This document shows positions 40,570-48,758 of a DNA stretch of 64,000 bases, one piece after another (position 1 is the stretch's first letter; every line of letters starts with the position of its first letter). Location: assembly GCF_041435355.1 (NCBI RefSeq), contig NZ_CP108442.1, positions 4,772,501-4,836,500 of the forward strand, given 5' to 3'. The notes beneath the pieces were generated by a model. The model saw only the letters and a program-made list of their open reading frames with translations, made no database searches and had not been told where the DNA came from. Both the position numbers and the translations under genes were made by a program. Source of the DNA: Streptomyces sp. NBC_01276. GTDB taxonomy: Bacteria; Actinomycetota; Actinomycetes; Streptomycetales; Streptomycetaceae.

Positions 40570-42045
40570 ATGCCCGAGGACGAGAAGAACCCGGCCCGGC
40601 AGATCATCACCGACTACGCCCAGGCGCACTTCCGGTACTTCCGCACCACCGAAGGCACCGTCTACGCGCAGAAGAACGGTCACCCCGTCGCCCGACCCAT
40701 CCGCTCTCAGGGGACGACTGGGAGTCACCGGCAGGAACTCATGGTCGGGCTCTTCAACGACGGGCTCGGCGTGTTCAACGGCACCGCCTTGAAGGAGGCA
40801 CTGGACTTGATCGAAGCGCTCGCGCTCAGCCAGGACGTGCAGGCCACCCACATCCGCGTGGCCCCGGGGTTCGACGGGGCGACGTGGCTGGACCTGGGCC
40901 GCGACGACGGCCGGTCCGTCCGCATCCACCCCACCGGCTGGGACATCCGAATCCCCGACCCGCGAGAGGTGTGCTGGCGGCGCACCCAGCTCACCGGGGA
41001 ACTTCCCCTCCCCGAGAAGGACACCGACGGCAAGGGCATCGACGCTCTGCTGCGGCTGTGCAACTTCGCCAACGCCGAGAGCGAGTGCCTGGCCGTCGCG
41101 TGGCTGATCGGCTGCCTGGAGCCGTCCGTGCCCGTCCCCGCCCCGTTCCTCACCGGCCCCCAGGGCGCCGGCAAGTCCACCGGCGGGCGGATGCTGGTGC
41201 GGATCATCGAGGGCATGACCGGTGACCTGCGCCGGGCCCCGAAGGACGAGGAGAACCTGATCACCGCCGTGGCGGCCGGATGGGTCACCGCCCTGGACAA
41301 CCTCTCCCACCTGCCCCCGGACCTGTCTGACCTGATGTGCTGCATCGTCACCGGCGCCGAGAGCATCAAGCGCGCGCTGTTCACCGACGGGGACGTGGTC
41401 CGCTCCCGCTACCGCCGCCCCCTGCTCCTGACCGGCATCGACGTGGGCGTCATCCGCCCCGACCTCGCCGAACGCCTCCTGCCCCTGCGGCTGGAGCGGC
41501 CCCGGGTGCGGCGGACGGAAGCGGAGCTGTGGGCGGAGTACGCCCAGGTCCTGCCCGTCATCCTCGGCTCGCTCCTGGACCTGACGGTGAAGGTGCGGGC
41601 CACCGAGGCCGACATTCCCACCGACCTGCGGATGGCCGACTTCGCCCACCTCTGCGCCCAGCTTGACGCGGCTACCGGCCTGGGCTCGCTGGCCGCCTAC
41701 CGGGCCAGCCTCGACGACCTCAACGACGACGTCATCGAGGGTGACCTCCTCGCACAGACCGTCCTCAAGCACGCCGCCGGCCTCGACCCGGGCGAGGAGG
41801 TGCGGATGGCCTCGACCGAGTGGCTGCACGCTCTCACCCAGCTCTACACCGGCGAGGACTTCCGCCCCCTGCCCAGGGGCTGGCCGACCACGGGGAAGGT
41901 CCTCTCCGACCGACTCAAGCGGCTTCAGCCCACCCTCGCCGCCCGCGGCGTTCTCGTGGACTGGGGTCGCACCAAGACCGCCCGCTACATCGAGATGACC
42001 CGCCCGGCCCCACCGGCGCCAGCACAGCCCGCCCCGATGTTCTGA
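40570..42045 (+). CDS. Replicative ATPase/helicase of the element
   Basis: 491 residues from ATG 40570; the prim-pol stop is 2 bases upstream. P-loop FLTGPQGAGKSTGGRMLVR (near residue 195) and a Walker B-like ALDNLSHLPPDLSDLM, then an arginine-finger candidate in RSRYRRPLLLTG. The layout resembles the helicase half of phage and plasmid prim-pol replicases; here the two halves are separate proteins. A Pro/Ala tail ends it. The presumed origin, a GTCACC-rich region, lies directly downstream. Confidence 0.8.
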   Translation: MPEDEKNPARQIITDYAQAHFRYFRTTEGTVYAQKNGHPVARPIRSQGTTGSHRQELMVGLFNDGLGVFNGTALKEALDLIEALALSQDVQATHIRVAPGFDGATWLDLGRDDGRSVRIHPTGWDIRIPDPREVCWRRTQLTGELPLPEKDTDGKGIDALLRLCNFANAESECLAVAWLIGCLEPSVPVPAPFLTGPQGAGKSTGGRMLVRIIEGMTGDLRRAPKDEENLITAVAAGWVTALDNLSHLPPDLSDLMCCIVTGAESIKRALFTDGDVVRSRYRRPLLLTGIDVGVIRPDLAERLLPLRLERPRVRRTEAELWAEYAQVLPVILGSLLDLTVKVRATEADIPTDLRMADFAHLCAQLDAATGLGSLAAYRASLDDLNDDVIEGDLLAQTVLKHAAGLDPGEEVRMASTEWLHALTQLYTGEDFRPLPRGWPTTGKVLSDRLKRLQPTLAARGVLVDWGRTKTARYIEMTRPAPPAPAQPAPMF

Positions 42046-42526
42046 CCGGGCCGGTCGGCAACCCGCCAGGCACACACAAGAAGAGCACCCGGCCCCTGGG
42101 CCGCGGCGTGCTCCTCTTGCTCTTCCGGCGGAACGCCGGCCCCGAAGGGCGTGCCGCTTCGCGGCTCCTTCTTCACGCCTGAAGGCACGCAACACAACAG
42201 ACGCCAACCCCTCTCTTTTTCCTAAGAAGAGAGACGGTGCGTCACCCACGTCACCACAAGCCCACAAACCGCCCGTGACCTGCGAACACAGGGGTGACGC
42301 AGACGGCCCCCGGCTACGTCACCACACGTCACCCGCGTCACCGGCCTGTGTCACCCCAAGGCCCGGGTGACACAGGCCGGTGACGAACACCATCCCTTTG
42401 TGTCACCGAAAACCGCAGGTCAGACCGGCAAATGACACAGGCGACGCGGTGACGCAGAAATCCCAGCCTCGGACACATGCGCATCCCCGGTACAGGCCCG
42501 AAGGACTGCCCCACAGGAGTGCCTAC
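42046..42526 (+). other. Candidate replication origin: GTCACC repeats and 20-bp palindrome
   Basis: 481 non-coding bases. First come hairpins that probably end the rep operon (AAGAAGAGCAC/GTGCTCCTCTT, 42080-42120). Then, in 42241-42453, GTCACC occurs at 42241, 42250, 42318, 42328, 42337, 42350 and 42402, and its complement GGTGAC at 42293, 42366, 42379 and 42448. The centre is a perfect 20-bp inverted repeat (42336-42355 against 42366-42385) with a 10-base loop. The stretch is A/T-richer than its surroundings. Iterons plus palindrome beside a Rep pair suggest the origin or the xis/int control site. Confidence 0.6.
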
Positions 42527-42757
42527 ATGAGCATCACTCACCTCGACGCCAGACCCGCCGAGGGCAACGACCCGGCGCCCGTTCTCCTGACCGTCGAAGA
42601 GGCTGCACGCTGCCTCCGGATTGGGCGGACGACCTGCTTCGCCCTCATCCGTAGGGGAGAGCTGGAGTCACTGATGATCGGCGGGCTGAGGCGGGTCCCC
42701 GCCGATGCGCCGGCCGTGTACCTCGCCCGGCGCCGCGCTGAGCGGCACGCCGCCTGA
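42527..42757 (+). CDS. xis: Excisionase (Xis), MerR-like helix-turn-helix
   Basis: 76 residues from ATG 42527 with AGGAG upstream. The helix-turn-helix signature is LLTVEEAARCLRIGRTTCFALIRRGELESLMIGGLRRVPADA, typical of DNA-binding excisionases. It bends the att arm so that the integrase excises the element. Placed directly before int, as in pSAM2-like elements; a hairpin lies between the two. Confidence 0.88.
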   Translation: MSITHLDARPAEGNDPAPVLLTVEEAARCLRIGRTTCFALIRRGELESLMIGGLRRVPADAPAVYLARRRAERHAA

Positions 42758-42768
42758 CCCATCTTCCA

Positions 42769-42802
42769 CCGGAGCGCTGTCCCACTACGGGCAGCGCTCC
42801 GG
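42769..42802 (+). terminator. Hairpin between xis and int, possible attenuator
   Basis: CCGGAGCGCTG pairs with CAGCGCTCCGG around a CCC/GGG inner stem; GTTTCTACCCTT follows. It would reduce read-through from xis into int or act as an mRNA stability element. Confidence 0.5.
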
Positions 42803-42839
42803 CCGTTTCTACCCTTCTCCAACCTGAAGGAGCCCGCCT

Positions 42840-44111
42840 GTGGCGGAAGACAAGAAGCGCACTCGGCAGCCCAACGGCCGCAGCTCCATTTACCAGGGGA
42901 GCGACGGCAAATGGCACGGCCGCGTCACCGTCGGCATCCGTGACGACGGCACGCCAGACCGGCGCCACGTCGAGCGCAAGACCCGCGCCGAGGTGACCGC
43001 GGCTGTCCGGGAGCTGGAGAAGCAGCGTGACGCGAAGACCGTGCGGAAGCCGGGAAAGGCGTGGACGGTCAGGACGTGGCTGACCCACTGGGTGGAGAAC
43101 GTGGCGCCCCTGGCGGTCAACGACAACACCATGGTCGGGTACCGCGTCGCCGTGCGAAAGCACCTCATCCCCGGCCTGGGGGCCCACCGGCTCGACAGGC
43201 TCAAGCCCGAACACATCGAGACGTTCTACGCCAAGTTGCAGGCCAACGGCAGCAAGTCGGCCACCGCGCATCAGGTGCACCGGACCTTCCGCACCGCCCT
43301 GAACGAAGCCGTACGGCGCGGTCATCTCGGTAAGAACCCGGTTCAGTTGGCCAAGGCTCCGAAGACGGGGGACTACGAGGTGGAGCCCTACAGCGTGCAG
43401 GAAGTGCAGCGGCTGCTGTGCGCCGCTGAGAGGCACCGCAACTCGGCGCGGTGGGCGGTCGCACTCGCCCTCGGACTGCGCCAGGGGGAGGTACTGGGAC
43501 TGATGTGGGACGACGTCGACCTTGAGGGCGGGTTCCTCGTGGTCCGGCGAAGCCGTCACCGGCCGCAGTACGCCCACGGGTGCGCGGAACAGTGCGGGCG
43601 CAAGGCCGGCTACTGCCCGGAGCGGCGGCGGACGAACCCCGAGCTGTCCACCACGAAGTCCCGCGCGGGCCGCCGCGCCGTCGGTCTGCCCGACCAACTG
43701 GTGGACCTGCTGCGTAACCACAGGAAGGCCCAGGAGAAGGAGCGGGCGGCGGCCAAGCGGTGGCAGGAGAACCGGCTGGTGTTCCCCAACGAACAGGGCC
43801 GCAGTCCGTCCCACCGCCGGGATTGGGCCGAGTGGAAGGATCTGCTGGCCGAGGCGAACGTCCGGGACGGCCGCCTGCACGACGCCCGGCACACGGCCGC
43901 GACGGTGCTGCTGATCCTGGGGGTTCCCGAGCGCGCCGTCATGGGGCTCATGGGGTGGTCGACCACCGCCATGGCCGCTCGGTACCAGCACATGGTGGAC
44001 GCGGTCCGGACGGACATCGCGCGGCAGGTGGACGGCCTGATCTGGAAGGCGGAGACGGACCGGCCCGATGACGACGACGGGTCGGCCGGCGCCCTCGTAC
44101 CGTCCAACTGA
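42840..44111 (+). CDS. int: Tyrosine recombinase (integrase)
   Basis: 423 residues from GTG 42840 with GAAGGAG upstream. N-terminal arm-binding domain (RSSIYQGSDGKWHGRVTVG), core-binding domain (TWLTHWVENVAPLAVNDNTM), and catalytic domain with Arg in ALGLRQGEVLGL, HDARHTAA (His-x-x-Arg) and the nucleophile Tyr in AARYQHM. It recombines the tRNA-Cys attB with attP. Its 3' end lies 82 bases from the right att site, as expected. Confidence 0.95.
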   Translation: MAEDKKRTRQPNGRSSIYQGSDGKWHGRVTVGIRDDGTPDRRHVERKTRAEVTAAVRELEKQRDAKTVRKPGKAWTVRTWLTHWVENVAPLAVNDNTMVGYRVAVRKHLIPGLGAHRLDRLKPEHIETFYAKLQANGSKSATAHQVHRTFRTALNEAVRRGHLGKNPVQLAKAPKTGDYEVEPYSVQEVQRLLCAAERHRNSARWAVALALGLRQGEVLGLMWDDVDLEGGFLVVRRSRHRPQYAHGCAEQCGRKAGYCPERRRTNPELSTTKSRAGRRAVGLPDQLVDLLRNHRKAQEKERAAAKRWQENRLVFPNEQGRSPSHRRDWAEWKDLLAEANVRDGRLHDARHTAATVLLILGVPERAVMGLMGWSTTAMAARYQHMVDAVRTDIARQVDGLIWKAETDRPDDDDGSAGALVPSN

Positions 44112-44128
44112 GACGGGAACTGAGACGG
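44110..44128. repeat. Candidate integrase arm-binding site, right end
   Basis: GAGACGGGAACTGAGACGG overlaps the int stop codon and matches 30369-30387 except at one base, in the same orientation. Confidence 0.55.
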
Positions 44129-44137
44129 GCACGCAGA

Positions 44138-44167
44138 AGGGCGGCACCCTGAGAAGGGTGCCGCCCT
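44138..44167 (+). terminator. Terminator of int
   Basis: AGGGCGGCACCCT (44138-44150) pairs with AGGGTGCCGCCCT (44155-44167) across a 4-base loop, 26 bases after the int stop codon; GTCGTTC follows. Confidence 0.8.
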
Positions 44168-44193
44168 GTCGTTCTGCCTGGTCAGGGGCAGGA

Positions 44194-44236
44194 GAAGCCG
44201 TGACCGGAATCGAACCGGCGTAACTCGCTTTGCAGG
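44194..44236. other. Right attachment site inside tRNA-Cys
   Basis: 43 bases identical to 30219-30261. It forms the 3' half of the functional tRNA-Cys gene, so integration by the element restores the tRNA. Confidence 0.93.
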
Positions 44237-44266
44237 CGAGTCCCTCAACCACTCGGGCACACGGCT
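44195..44266 (-). tRNA. tRNA-Cys (anticodon GCA)
   Basis: 72 bases on the minus strand. A perfect 7-bp acceptor (AGCCGTG / CACGGCT), anticodon stem CTCGC/GCGAG with loop CTGCAAA (anticodon GCA), T-arm GCCGG-TTCGATT-CCGGT, and U73, the discriminator base typical of tRNA-Cys. The 3' CCA is not encoded. Its 3' half comes from the integrated element. Confidence 0.93.
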
Positions 44267-44437
44267 GTGTGGTGGTGACGCTTACGACGCTACGGGCGGC
44301 TCGCGGGGTGGGGAAGAGGGGTGGGCGGGGTGCAATGTGACTGCCATGTCGCGTTCACAGTCCTAGGTCCCGGGGCCGAGGGGGGATCCGTCCAAAAGAC
44401 AGGGGCGTCAGGCCAGTGCGGGCCTTACTCTGGGGCG

Positions 44438-46009
44438 ATGAGCGCCCTTGAACCCCGGAGATCCGTGCCCGACGCCGCCCCGCCCCCGCAGGGCGGCGTT
44501 CTCGGGCCCGCGTACCGGACGCTCAGCGTCGGGATGATCTCCGTCATCTTCCTGATCGCCTTCGAGGCCACCGCCGTCGGGACGGCCATGCCCGTCGCTG
44601 CCCGGGAGCTGGACGGGATCGGGCTCTACGCCTTCGCGTTCTCCGCCTACTTCACCACCAGCCTCTTCGGCATGGTCCTGTCCGGGCAGTGGTCCGACCG
44701 GCAGGGGCCGCTGCGACCGCTCACCGTCGGGATCGGGGCCTTCGCCGCCGGGCTGGTGTGCTCCGGGACCGCCGTGGGCATGGGGGTCTTCGTCCTCGGG
44801 CGGGCCGTGCAGGGGTTCGGGGGCGGGCTGGTCATCGTCGCGCTCTACGTGGTGGTCAGCCGGGCCTACGAGGAGCGGCTGAGGCCCGCCATCATGGCCG
44901 CCTTCGCCGCGAGCTGGGTCGTGCCGTCCATCGTCGGGCCGCTGGCCGCCGGGACGGTCACCGAGCACCTCGGCTGGCGGTGGGTGTTCCTCGGCATCCC
45001 GGCGCTGGTCGTCGTACCGCTGGTGGTGGCCCTGCCCGCGATCCGGCGGACCGCCTCCGGGCCCGTGGACCCCGGGGCGGTCACCGCGTTCGACCGGCGC
45101 CGGATCGGGTTCGCCCTCGGGATCTCGCTGGGCGCGGGGCTGCTCCAGTACGCCGCCCAGGACCTGCGCTGGCTGTCGCTGCTGCCCGGCGCCGCGGGCG
45201 TGGCCCTGCTGGTGCCGGCCGTGCGGGCGCTGATGCCGCGCGGGACGTACCTGGCCCGGCGCGGCCTGCCGTCCGTGGTGCTGCTGCGCGGGGTCGCGGC
45301 GGGGTCCTTCATCGGGGCGGAGAGTTTCGTGCCGCTCATGCTGGTCACCCAGCGGGGGCTGAGCCCCACGCTGGCCGGCTTCTCGCTGGCGCTGGGCGGG
45401 GTGACGTGGGCGGTCGGTTCCTGGGTGCAGTCCAAGGGGCGGATGGCGCCGTACCGGGAGCGGCTCATGGTCGCCGGGATGGTCATGGTGGCCCTCGCCA
45501 TCGCGGCGGCCCCGGCGGTGCTCATCGAGGCCGTCCCCGTCTGGACGGTGGCGCTGGCCTGGGCGGGGGGCTGCCTCGGCATGGGGCTGGTGATCGGCCC
45601 GACCAGCGTGCTGCTGCTGGAACTGTCGGCGCCCGAGGAGGCCGGGGCGAACTCCGCCGCGCTCCAGATCTCCGACGCCCTCGCGAACGTGGTGCTGCTC
45701 GCGGCCGTCGGTGCGGCCTTCGCCGGGCTCGGCGGGGGAGCGGTGGGGTCGGCCGGGCACACCCCGGCCGCGGGGGCCACCGCCTCGCACCCCGCCGCCT
45801 TCCTGGCGGTGTTCCTGCCGATGGCGTGCGTGGCGCTGGTGGGGGCCTGGGTCGCGACCCGGCTGGACCCCGCCCCGAACCGGCTGGACCCCGCGGAGAC
45901 CCGGCTGGGCCCCGCCCCGGCGGCGACGGGTACTGCCCCCGCCGAGACGGGCACCGCGCCGGCCGAGACGGGTACCGCCCCGGCCGAGACGGGTACCCCG
46001 AAAAGCTGA
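44438..46009 (+). CDS. MFS multidrug exporter, 14-segment type
   Basis: 523 residues from ATG 44438. Drug:H+ antiporter landmarks: the first segment SVGMISVIFLIAFEATAVGTAMP with Asp/Glu, loop motif GQWSDRQGPLRP, motif C-like AASWVVPSIVGPLAAGTVTEHLGWRW. About 13-14 hydrophobic segments. The tail after residue 480 is a run of near-identical TGTAPAE units (about 45930-46000), probably cytoplasmic and disordered. Substrate cannot be inferred. Lies just outside the AICE, on the far side of the tRNA. Confidence 0.85.
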   Translation: MSALEPRRSVPDAAPPPQGGVLGPAYRTLSVGMISVIFLIAFEATAVGTAMPVAARELDGIGLYAFAFSAYFTTSLFGMVLSGQWSDRQGPLRPLTVGIGAFAAGLVCSGTAVGMGVFVLGRAVQGFGGGLVIVALYVVVSRAYEERLRPAIMAAFAASWVVPSIVGPLAAGTVTEHLGWRWVFLGIPALVVVPLVVALPAIRRTASGPVDPGAVTAFDRRRIGFALGISLGAGLLQYAAQDLRWLSLLPGAAGVALLVPAVRALMPRGTYLARRGLPSVVLLRGVAAGSFIGAESFVPLMLVTQRGLSPTLAGFSLALGGVTWAVGSWVQSKGRMAPYRERLMVAGMVMVALAIAAAPAVLIEAVPVWTVALAWAGGCLGMGLVIGPTSVLLLELSAPEEAGANSAALQISDALANVVLLAAVGAAFAGLGGGAVGSAGHTPAAGATASHPAAFLAVFLPMACVALVGAWVATRLDPAPNRLDPAETRLGPAPAATGTAPAETGTAPAETGTAPAETGTPKS

Positions 46010-46044
46010 GGGGGCGGGCGGCTCCAGGGGATAGGTTCGGCGGC

Positions 46045-46245
46045 ATGTACGAGCTGGCCCTCCCCCTGACCGACGCCGAGCGCGCCGACCTCTCCGACCT
46101 GGCCGACGCCACCGGCCGCACGCCCGAGGAGCTCGCGCTGGACGCCGTACGGGAGCACCTGCGGGCGGAGCGCGAGCGCGTCGGGGAGGCCGCCGCGCGC
46201 CTGGCCCGCGCCCACGCCCCGCTGCTGGAGAGGCTCGGGCGGTGA
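46045..46245 (+). CDS. Antitoxin of a Doc-type toxin-antitoxin pair (ribbon-helix-helix-like)
   Basis: 66 residues from ATG 46045. The N-terminal part fits a ribbon-helix-helix fold: YELALPLTDAERADLSDLADATGRTPEELALDAVREHL. The C-terminal helix (ERVGEAAARLARAHAPLLERL) would wrap the toxin. It overlaps the start of the toxin gene by 4 bases, the classic coupled arrangement in which the antitoxin is made first and the complex represses its own promoter. Confidence 0.8.
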   Translation: MYELALPLTDAERADLSDLADATGRTPEELALDAVREHLRAERERVGEAAARLARAHAPLLERLGR

Positions 46246-46733
46246 GCGCCGTGGACGGGGCCGCCATGGACGGGGCCGCCATGGACGGGGCCGCCGTGGA
46301 CGGGGCCGCCGTGGACGGGGCCGCCGTGGACGGGGCCGCCGTGGACGGGGGTGCCGTGCGCCACCTCACCCTCGCCGAGGTCCTCGACCTCGCCCGGCAC
46401 GCCTGCCTGGCCCGGGACCAGCCCGTGGAACTGCGCGCCCCCGGGCTGCTGGAGTCCGCCGTGCACCGGCCCAGGGCCCGCATGTTCGGCGTGCCCGCGT
46501 ACGAGGACCCGTACGAGCAGGCGGCCGCGCTGCTCCACGGCATCGCCGTGAACCACCCCCTGGTCGACGGGAACAAGCGGACGGCCTGGCTGGCCGCCGC
46601 CACCTTCCTCGCCGTGAACGGCGTGGATCTCGCGGCGGTGGACCAGGACGCGGCGTACGGCCTGGTCATCGACGTCGCCGCCGGGCACGAGGCCGATGTC
46701 GCCGTGATCGCGGAGCGGTTGCGCGCGATGTGA
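46242..46733 (+). CDS. doc: Doc-type Fic-fold toxin
   Basis: 163 residues from GTG 46242. The Fic/Doc signature is NHPLVDGNKRTAWLAAATFL (HxLxDGNKR). Doc-type proteins phosphorylate elongation factor Tu and stop translation. The upstream helix HLTLAEVLDLARHACLARD and the conserved loop LLESAVHRPRARMFGVPAY match Doc homologues. The first 35 codons are a 15-bp tandem repeat (MDGAA/VDGAA), absent from normal Doc proteins; the true start may be any of the repeated ATG/GTG codons or near 46341. Confidence 0.85.
   Translation: MSAVDGAAMDGAAMDGAAVDGAAVDGAAVDGAAVDGGAVRHLTLAEVLDLARHACLARDQPVELRAPGLLESAVHRPRARMFGVPAYEDPYEQAAALLHGIAVNHPLVDGNKRTAWLAAATFLAVNGVDLAAVDQDAAYGLVIDVAAGHEADVAVIAERLRAM
46251..46355 (+). 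repeat. 15-bp tandem repeat at the start of the Doc gene
   Basis: Seven units of (G/A)TGGACGGGGCCGCC, at 46251, 46266, 46281, 46296, 46311, 46326 and 46341; the last varies. Each unit begins with an in-frame ATG or GTG preceded by GGGG at a 5-base distance. Confidence 0.92.
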
Positions 46734-46876
46734 GCGCCGGGAGGTTCCCGATGTGACGCTCGCCGCACCCGCCGAGGTCACGGGCCTGTCCCTCCGGGAG
46801 GGGCGGGCGGGGGCCGGTAAGGTGGCCCGGTTGTCCTACGTACGACCGCGACCGTGACTGAGACGAACCGGAGACC

Positions 46877-48661
46877 GTGACTACTACCGCCTCCCACCAC
46901 CTCTCACCCGCCTTCCCCGGCCGCGCGCCGTGGGGCACCGCCAGCAAGCTGCGTGCCTGGCAGGAGGGTGCCCTGACCCGGTACATCGAGACGCAGCCGC
47001 GCGACTTCCTCGCGGTCGCGACCCCCGGAGCCGGCAAGACGACCTTCGCGCTGACCCTCGCGTCCTGGCTGCTGCACCACCACGTGGTGCAGCAGGTGAC
47101 CGTCGTCGCGCCGACCGAGCACCTGAAGAAGCAGTGGGCGGAGGCGGCGGCCCGGATAGGCATCCGGCTCGACCCGGAGTACTCCGCCGGCCCGCTGAGC
47201 AAGGACTACCACGGGGTCGCCGTCACCTACGCGGGTGTCGGCGTGCGCCCGATGCTGCACCGCAACCGCTGCGAGCAGCGCAAGACCCTGGTGATCCTCG
47301 ACGAGATCCACCACGCGGGCGACTCGAAGTCGTGGGGCGAGGCCTGCCTGGAGGCCTTCGACCCGGCGACCCGGCGCCTGGCCCTGACCGGCACGCCCTT
47401 CCGGTCCGACACGAACCCGATCCCCTTCGTCACGTACGAGGAGGGCAACGACGGGATCCGCCGGTCCTCCGCGGACTACACGTACGGCTACGGCAACGCG
47501 CTCGGCGACGGCGTCGTGCGGCCGGTCATCTTCCTCTCCTACAGCGGCAACATGCGCTGGCGCACCAAGGCGGGCGACGAGATCGCCGCCCGCCTCGGCG
47601 AGCCGATGACCAAGGACGCCATCTCGCAGGCCTGGCGCACGGCGCTGGACCCGCGCGGCGACTGGATGCCGAACGTGCTGCGCGCCGCCGACCAGCGCCT
47701 GACGGAGGTCAGGAAGGGCATCCCGGACGCGGGCGGCCTCGTCATCGCCTCCGACCAGGACTCGGCCCGCGCGTACGCCAAGCTGATCCGCGAGATCACC
47801 GGGACGAAGGCGACCCTGGTGCTGTCGGACGACACGGGCGCCTCGAAGAACATCGACACCTTCAGCGGGAACGACGACCGCTGGATGGTCGCGGTCCGCA
47901 TGGTGTCCGAGGGCGTCGACGTCCCGCGCCTGGCGGTCGGCGTGTACGCGACGACGATCTCGACGCCGCTGTTCTTCGCGCAGGCGGTCGGGCGTTTCGT
48001 GCGATCGCGCAGGCGCGGCGAGACGGCGTCCGTGTTCCTTCCGACGATCCCCTACCTCCTCGGCTTCGCGAACGAGATGGAGGTCGAGCGCGACCACGTC
48101 CTCGACAAGCCGAAGAAGCAGGGCGAGGAGGACCCGTACGCCGAGTCCGAGAAGGAGATGGACGAGGCGAACCGGCAGGAGGACGAGGACACCGGCGAGG
48201 ACGAGCAGATGTCCTTCGAGGCGCTGGAGTCCGACGCCGTCTTCGACCGGGTGCTCTACGACGGCGCCGAGTTCGGCATGCAGGCGCACCCCGGCAGCGA
48301 GGAAGAGCAGGACTACCTCGGCATCCCGGGGCTGCTGGAGCCCGACCAGGTGCAGATGCTGCTCCAGAAGCGGCAGTCGCGGCAGATCGCGCACAGCCGG
48401 CGCAAGCCGGACTCGGAGGCGGACCTGCTGGAGCTGCCGGCCGACCGGCGGCCGGTGGTTTCGCACAAGGAGCTGCTGGAGCTGCGCAAGTCGCTGAACA
48501 CGATGGTCGGCGCGTACGTCCACCAGAGCGGCAAGCCGCACGGGGTGATCCACACGGAGCTGCGGCGCGTGTGCGGCGGGCCGCCGAGCGCGGAGGCGAC
48601 GGCGGGGCAGCTGCGGGAGCGGATCAAGAAGGTGCAGGAGTGGGCCACGCGGATGCGGTAG
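46877..48661 (+). CDS. DEAD/DEAH-box helicase, superfamily II
   Basis: 594 residues from GTG 46877. Motif I ATPGAGKTTFALTLA, Ia VVAPTEHLKKQW, motif II DEIHH, motif III LTGTPFRSD, and motif VI AQAVGRFVRSRRRGE. The core resembles UvrB/XPB-like and type III restriction helicases. The C-terminal third is an acidic stretch (ESEKEMDEANRQEDEDTGEDE) plus a helical domain. This single-copy protein is common in Streptomyces; its role in repair or RNA metabolism is not established. Confidence 0.88.
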   Translation: MTTTASHHLSPAFPGRAPWGTASKLRAWQEGALTRYIETQPRDFLAVATPGAGKTTFALTLASWLLHHHVVQQVTVVAPTEHLKKQWAEAAARIGIRLDPEYSAGPLSKDYHGVAVTYAGVGVRPMLHRNRCEQRKTLVILDEIHHAGDSKSWGEACLEAFDPATRRLALTGTPFRSDTNPIPFVTYEEGNDGIRRSSADYTYGYGNALGDGVVRPVIFLSYSGNMRWRTKAGDEIAARLGEPMTKDAISQAWRTALDPRGDWMPNVLRAADQRLTEVRKGIPDAGGLVIASDQDSARAYAKLIREITGTKATLVLSDDTGASKNIDTFSGNDDRWMVAVRMVSEGVDVPRLAVGVYATTISTPLFFAQAVGRFVRSRRRGETASVFLPTIPYLLGFANEMEVERDHVLDKPKKQGEEDPYAESEKEMDEANRQEDEDTGEDEQMSFEALESDAVFDRVLYDGAEFGMQAHPGSEEEQDYLGIPGLLEPDQVQMLLQKRQSRQIAHSRRKPDSEADLLELPADRRPVVSHKELLELRKSLNTMVGAYVHQSGKPHGVIHTELRRVCGGPPSAEATAGQLRERIKKVQEWATRMR

Positions 48662-48687
48662 CGCGTCCGCGGGGGGTGTGACACGCG

Positions 48688-48725
48688 GAACGGGGTCCGT
48701 GCGCTGCTGCGCACGGACCCCGTTC
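48688..48725. terminator. Bidirectional terminator
   Basis: A perfect 17-bp stem (GAACGGGGTCCGTGCGC and its complement) with a 4-base loop, between the helicase gene and the convergent surface-protein gene. Confidence 0.85.
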
Positions 48726-48758
48726 TCGTACTGCCTACTGGCTGTTTACTGCCTGCCG

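Larger units (their letters stand above)
30219..44236. mobile_element. Actinomycete integrative and conjugative element (AICE), prim-pol type, in tRNA-Cys
   Basis: About 14.0 kb bounded by 43-bp identical copies of the 3' part of a tRNA-Cys gene. It has every AICE module: excision/integration (xis, tyrosine integrase beside the right att), replication (prim-pol plus ATPase, RepPP type), conjugation (TraB-type FtsK translocase with Spd-like membrane proteins) and regulation (KorSA-like GntR). The intact tRNA is at the right end, so its 3' half is supplied by the element. Cargo is a predicted restriction nuclease. All modules look intact, so the element may be mobile. Confidence 0.93.

Noticed and set aside
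40336..42267. 643-codon minus-strand frame opposite the replication ATPase
   Set aside because: Complement of a gene with Walker motifs; no recognisable product.
42241..42453. CRISPR array or tRNA cluster in the GTCACC-rich region
   Set aside because: Hexamers are irregularly spaced and in both orientations; no spacers and no cloverleaf. Better read as iterons/operators.
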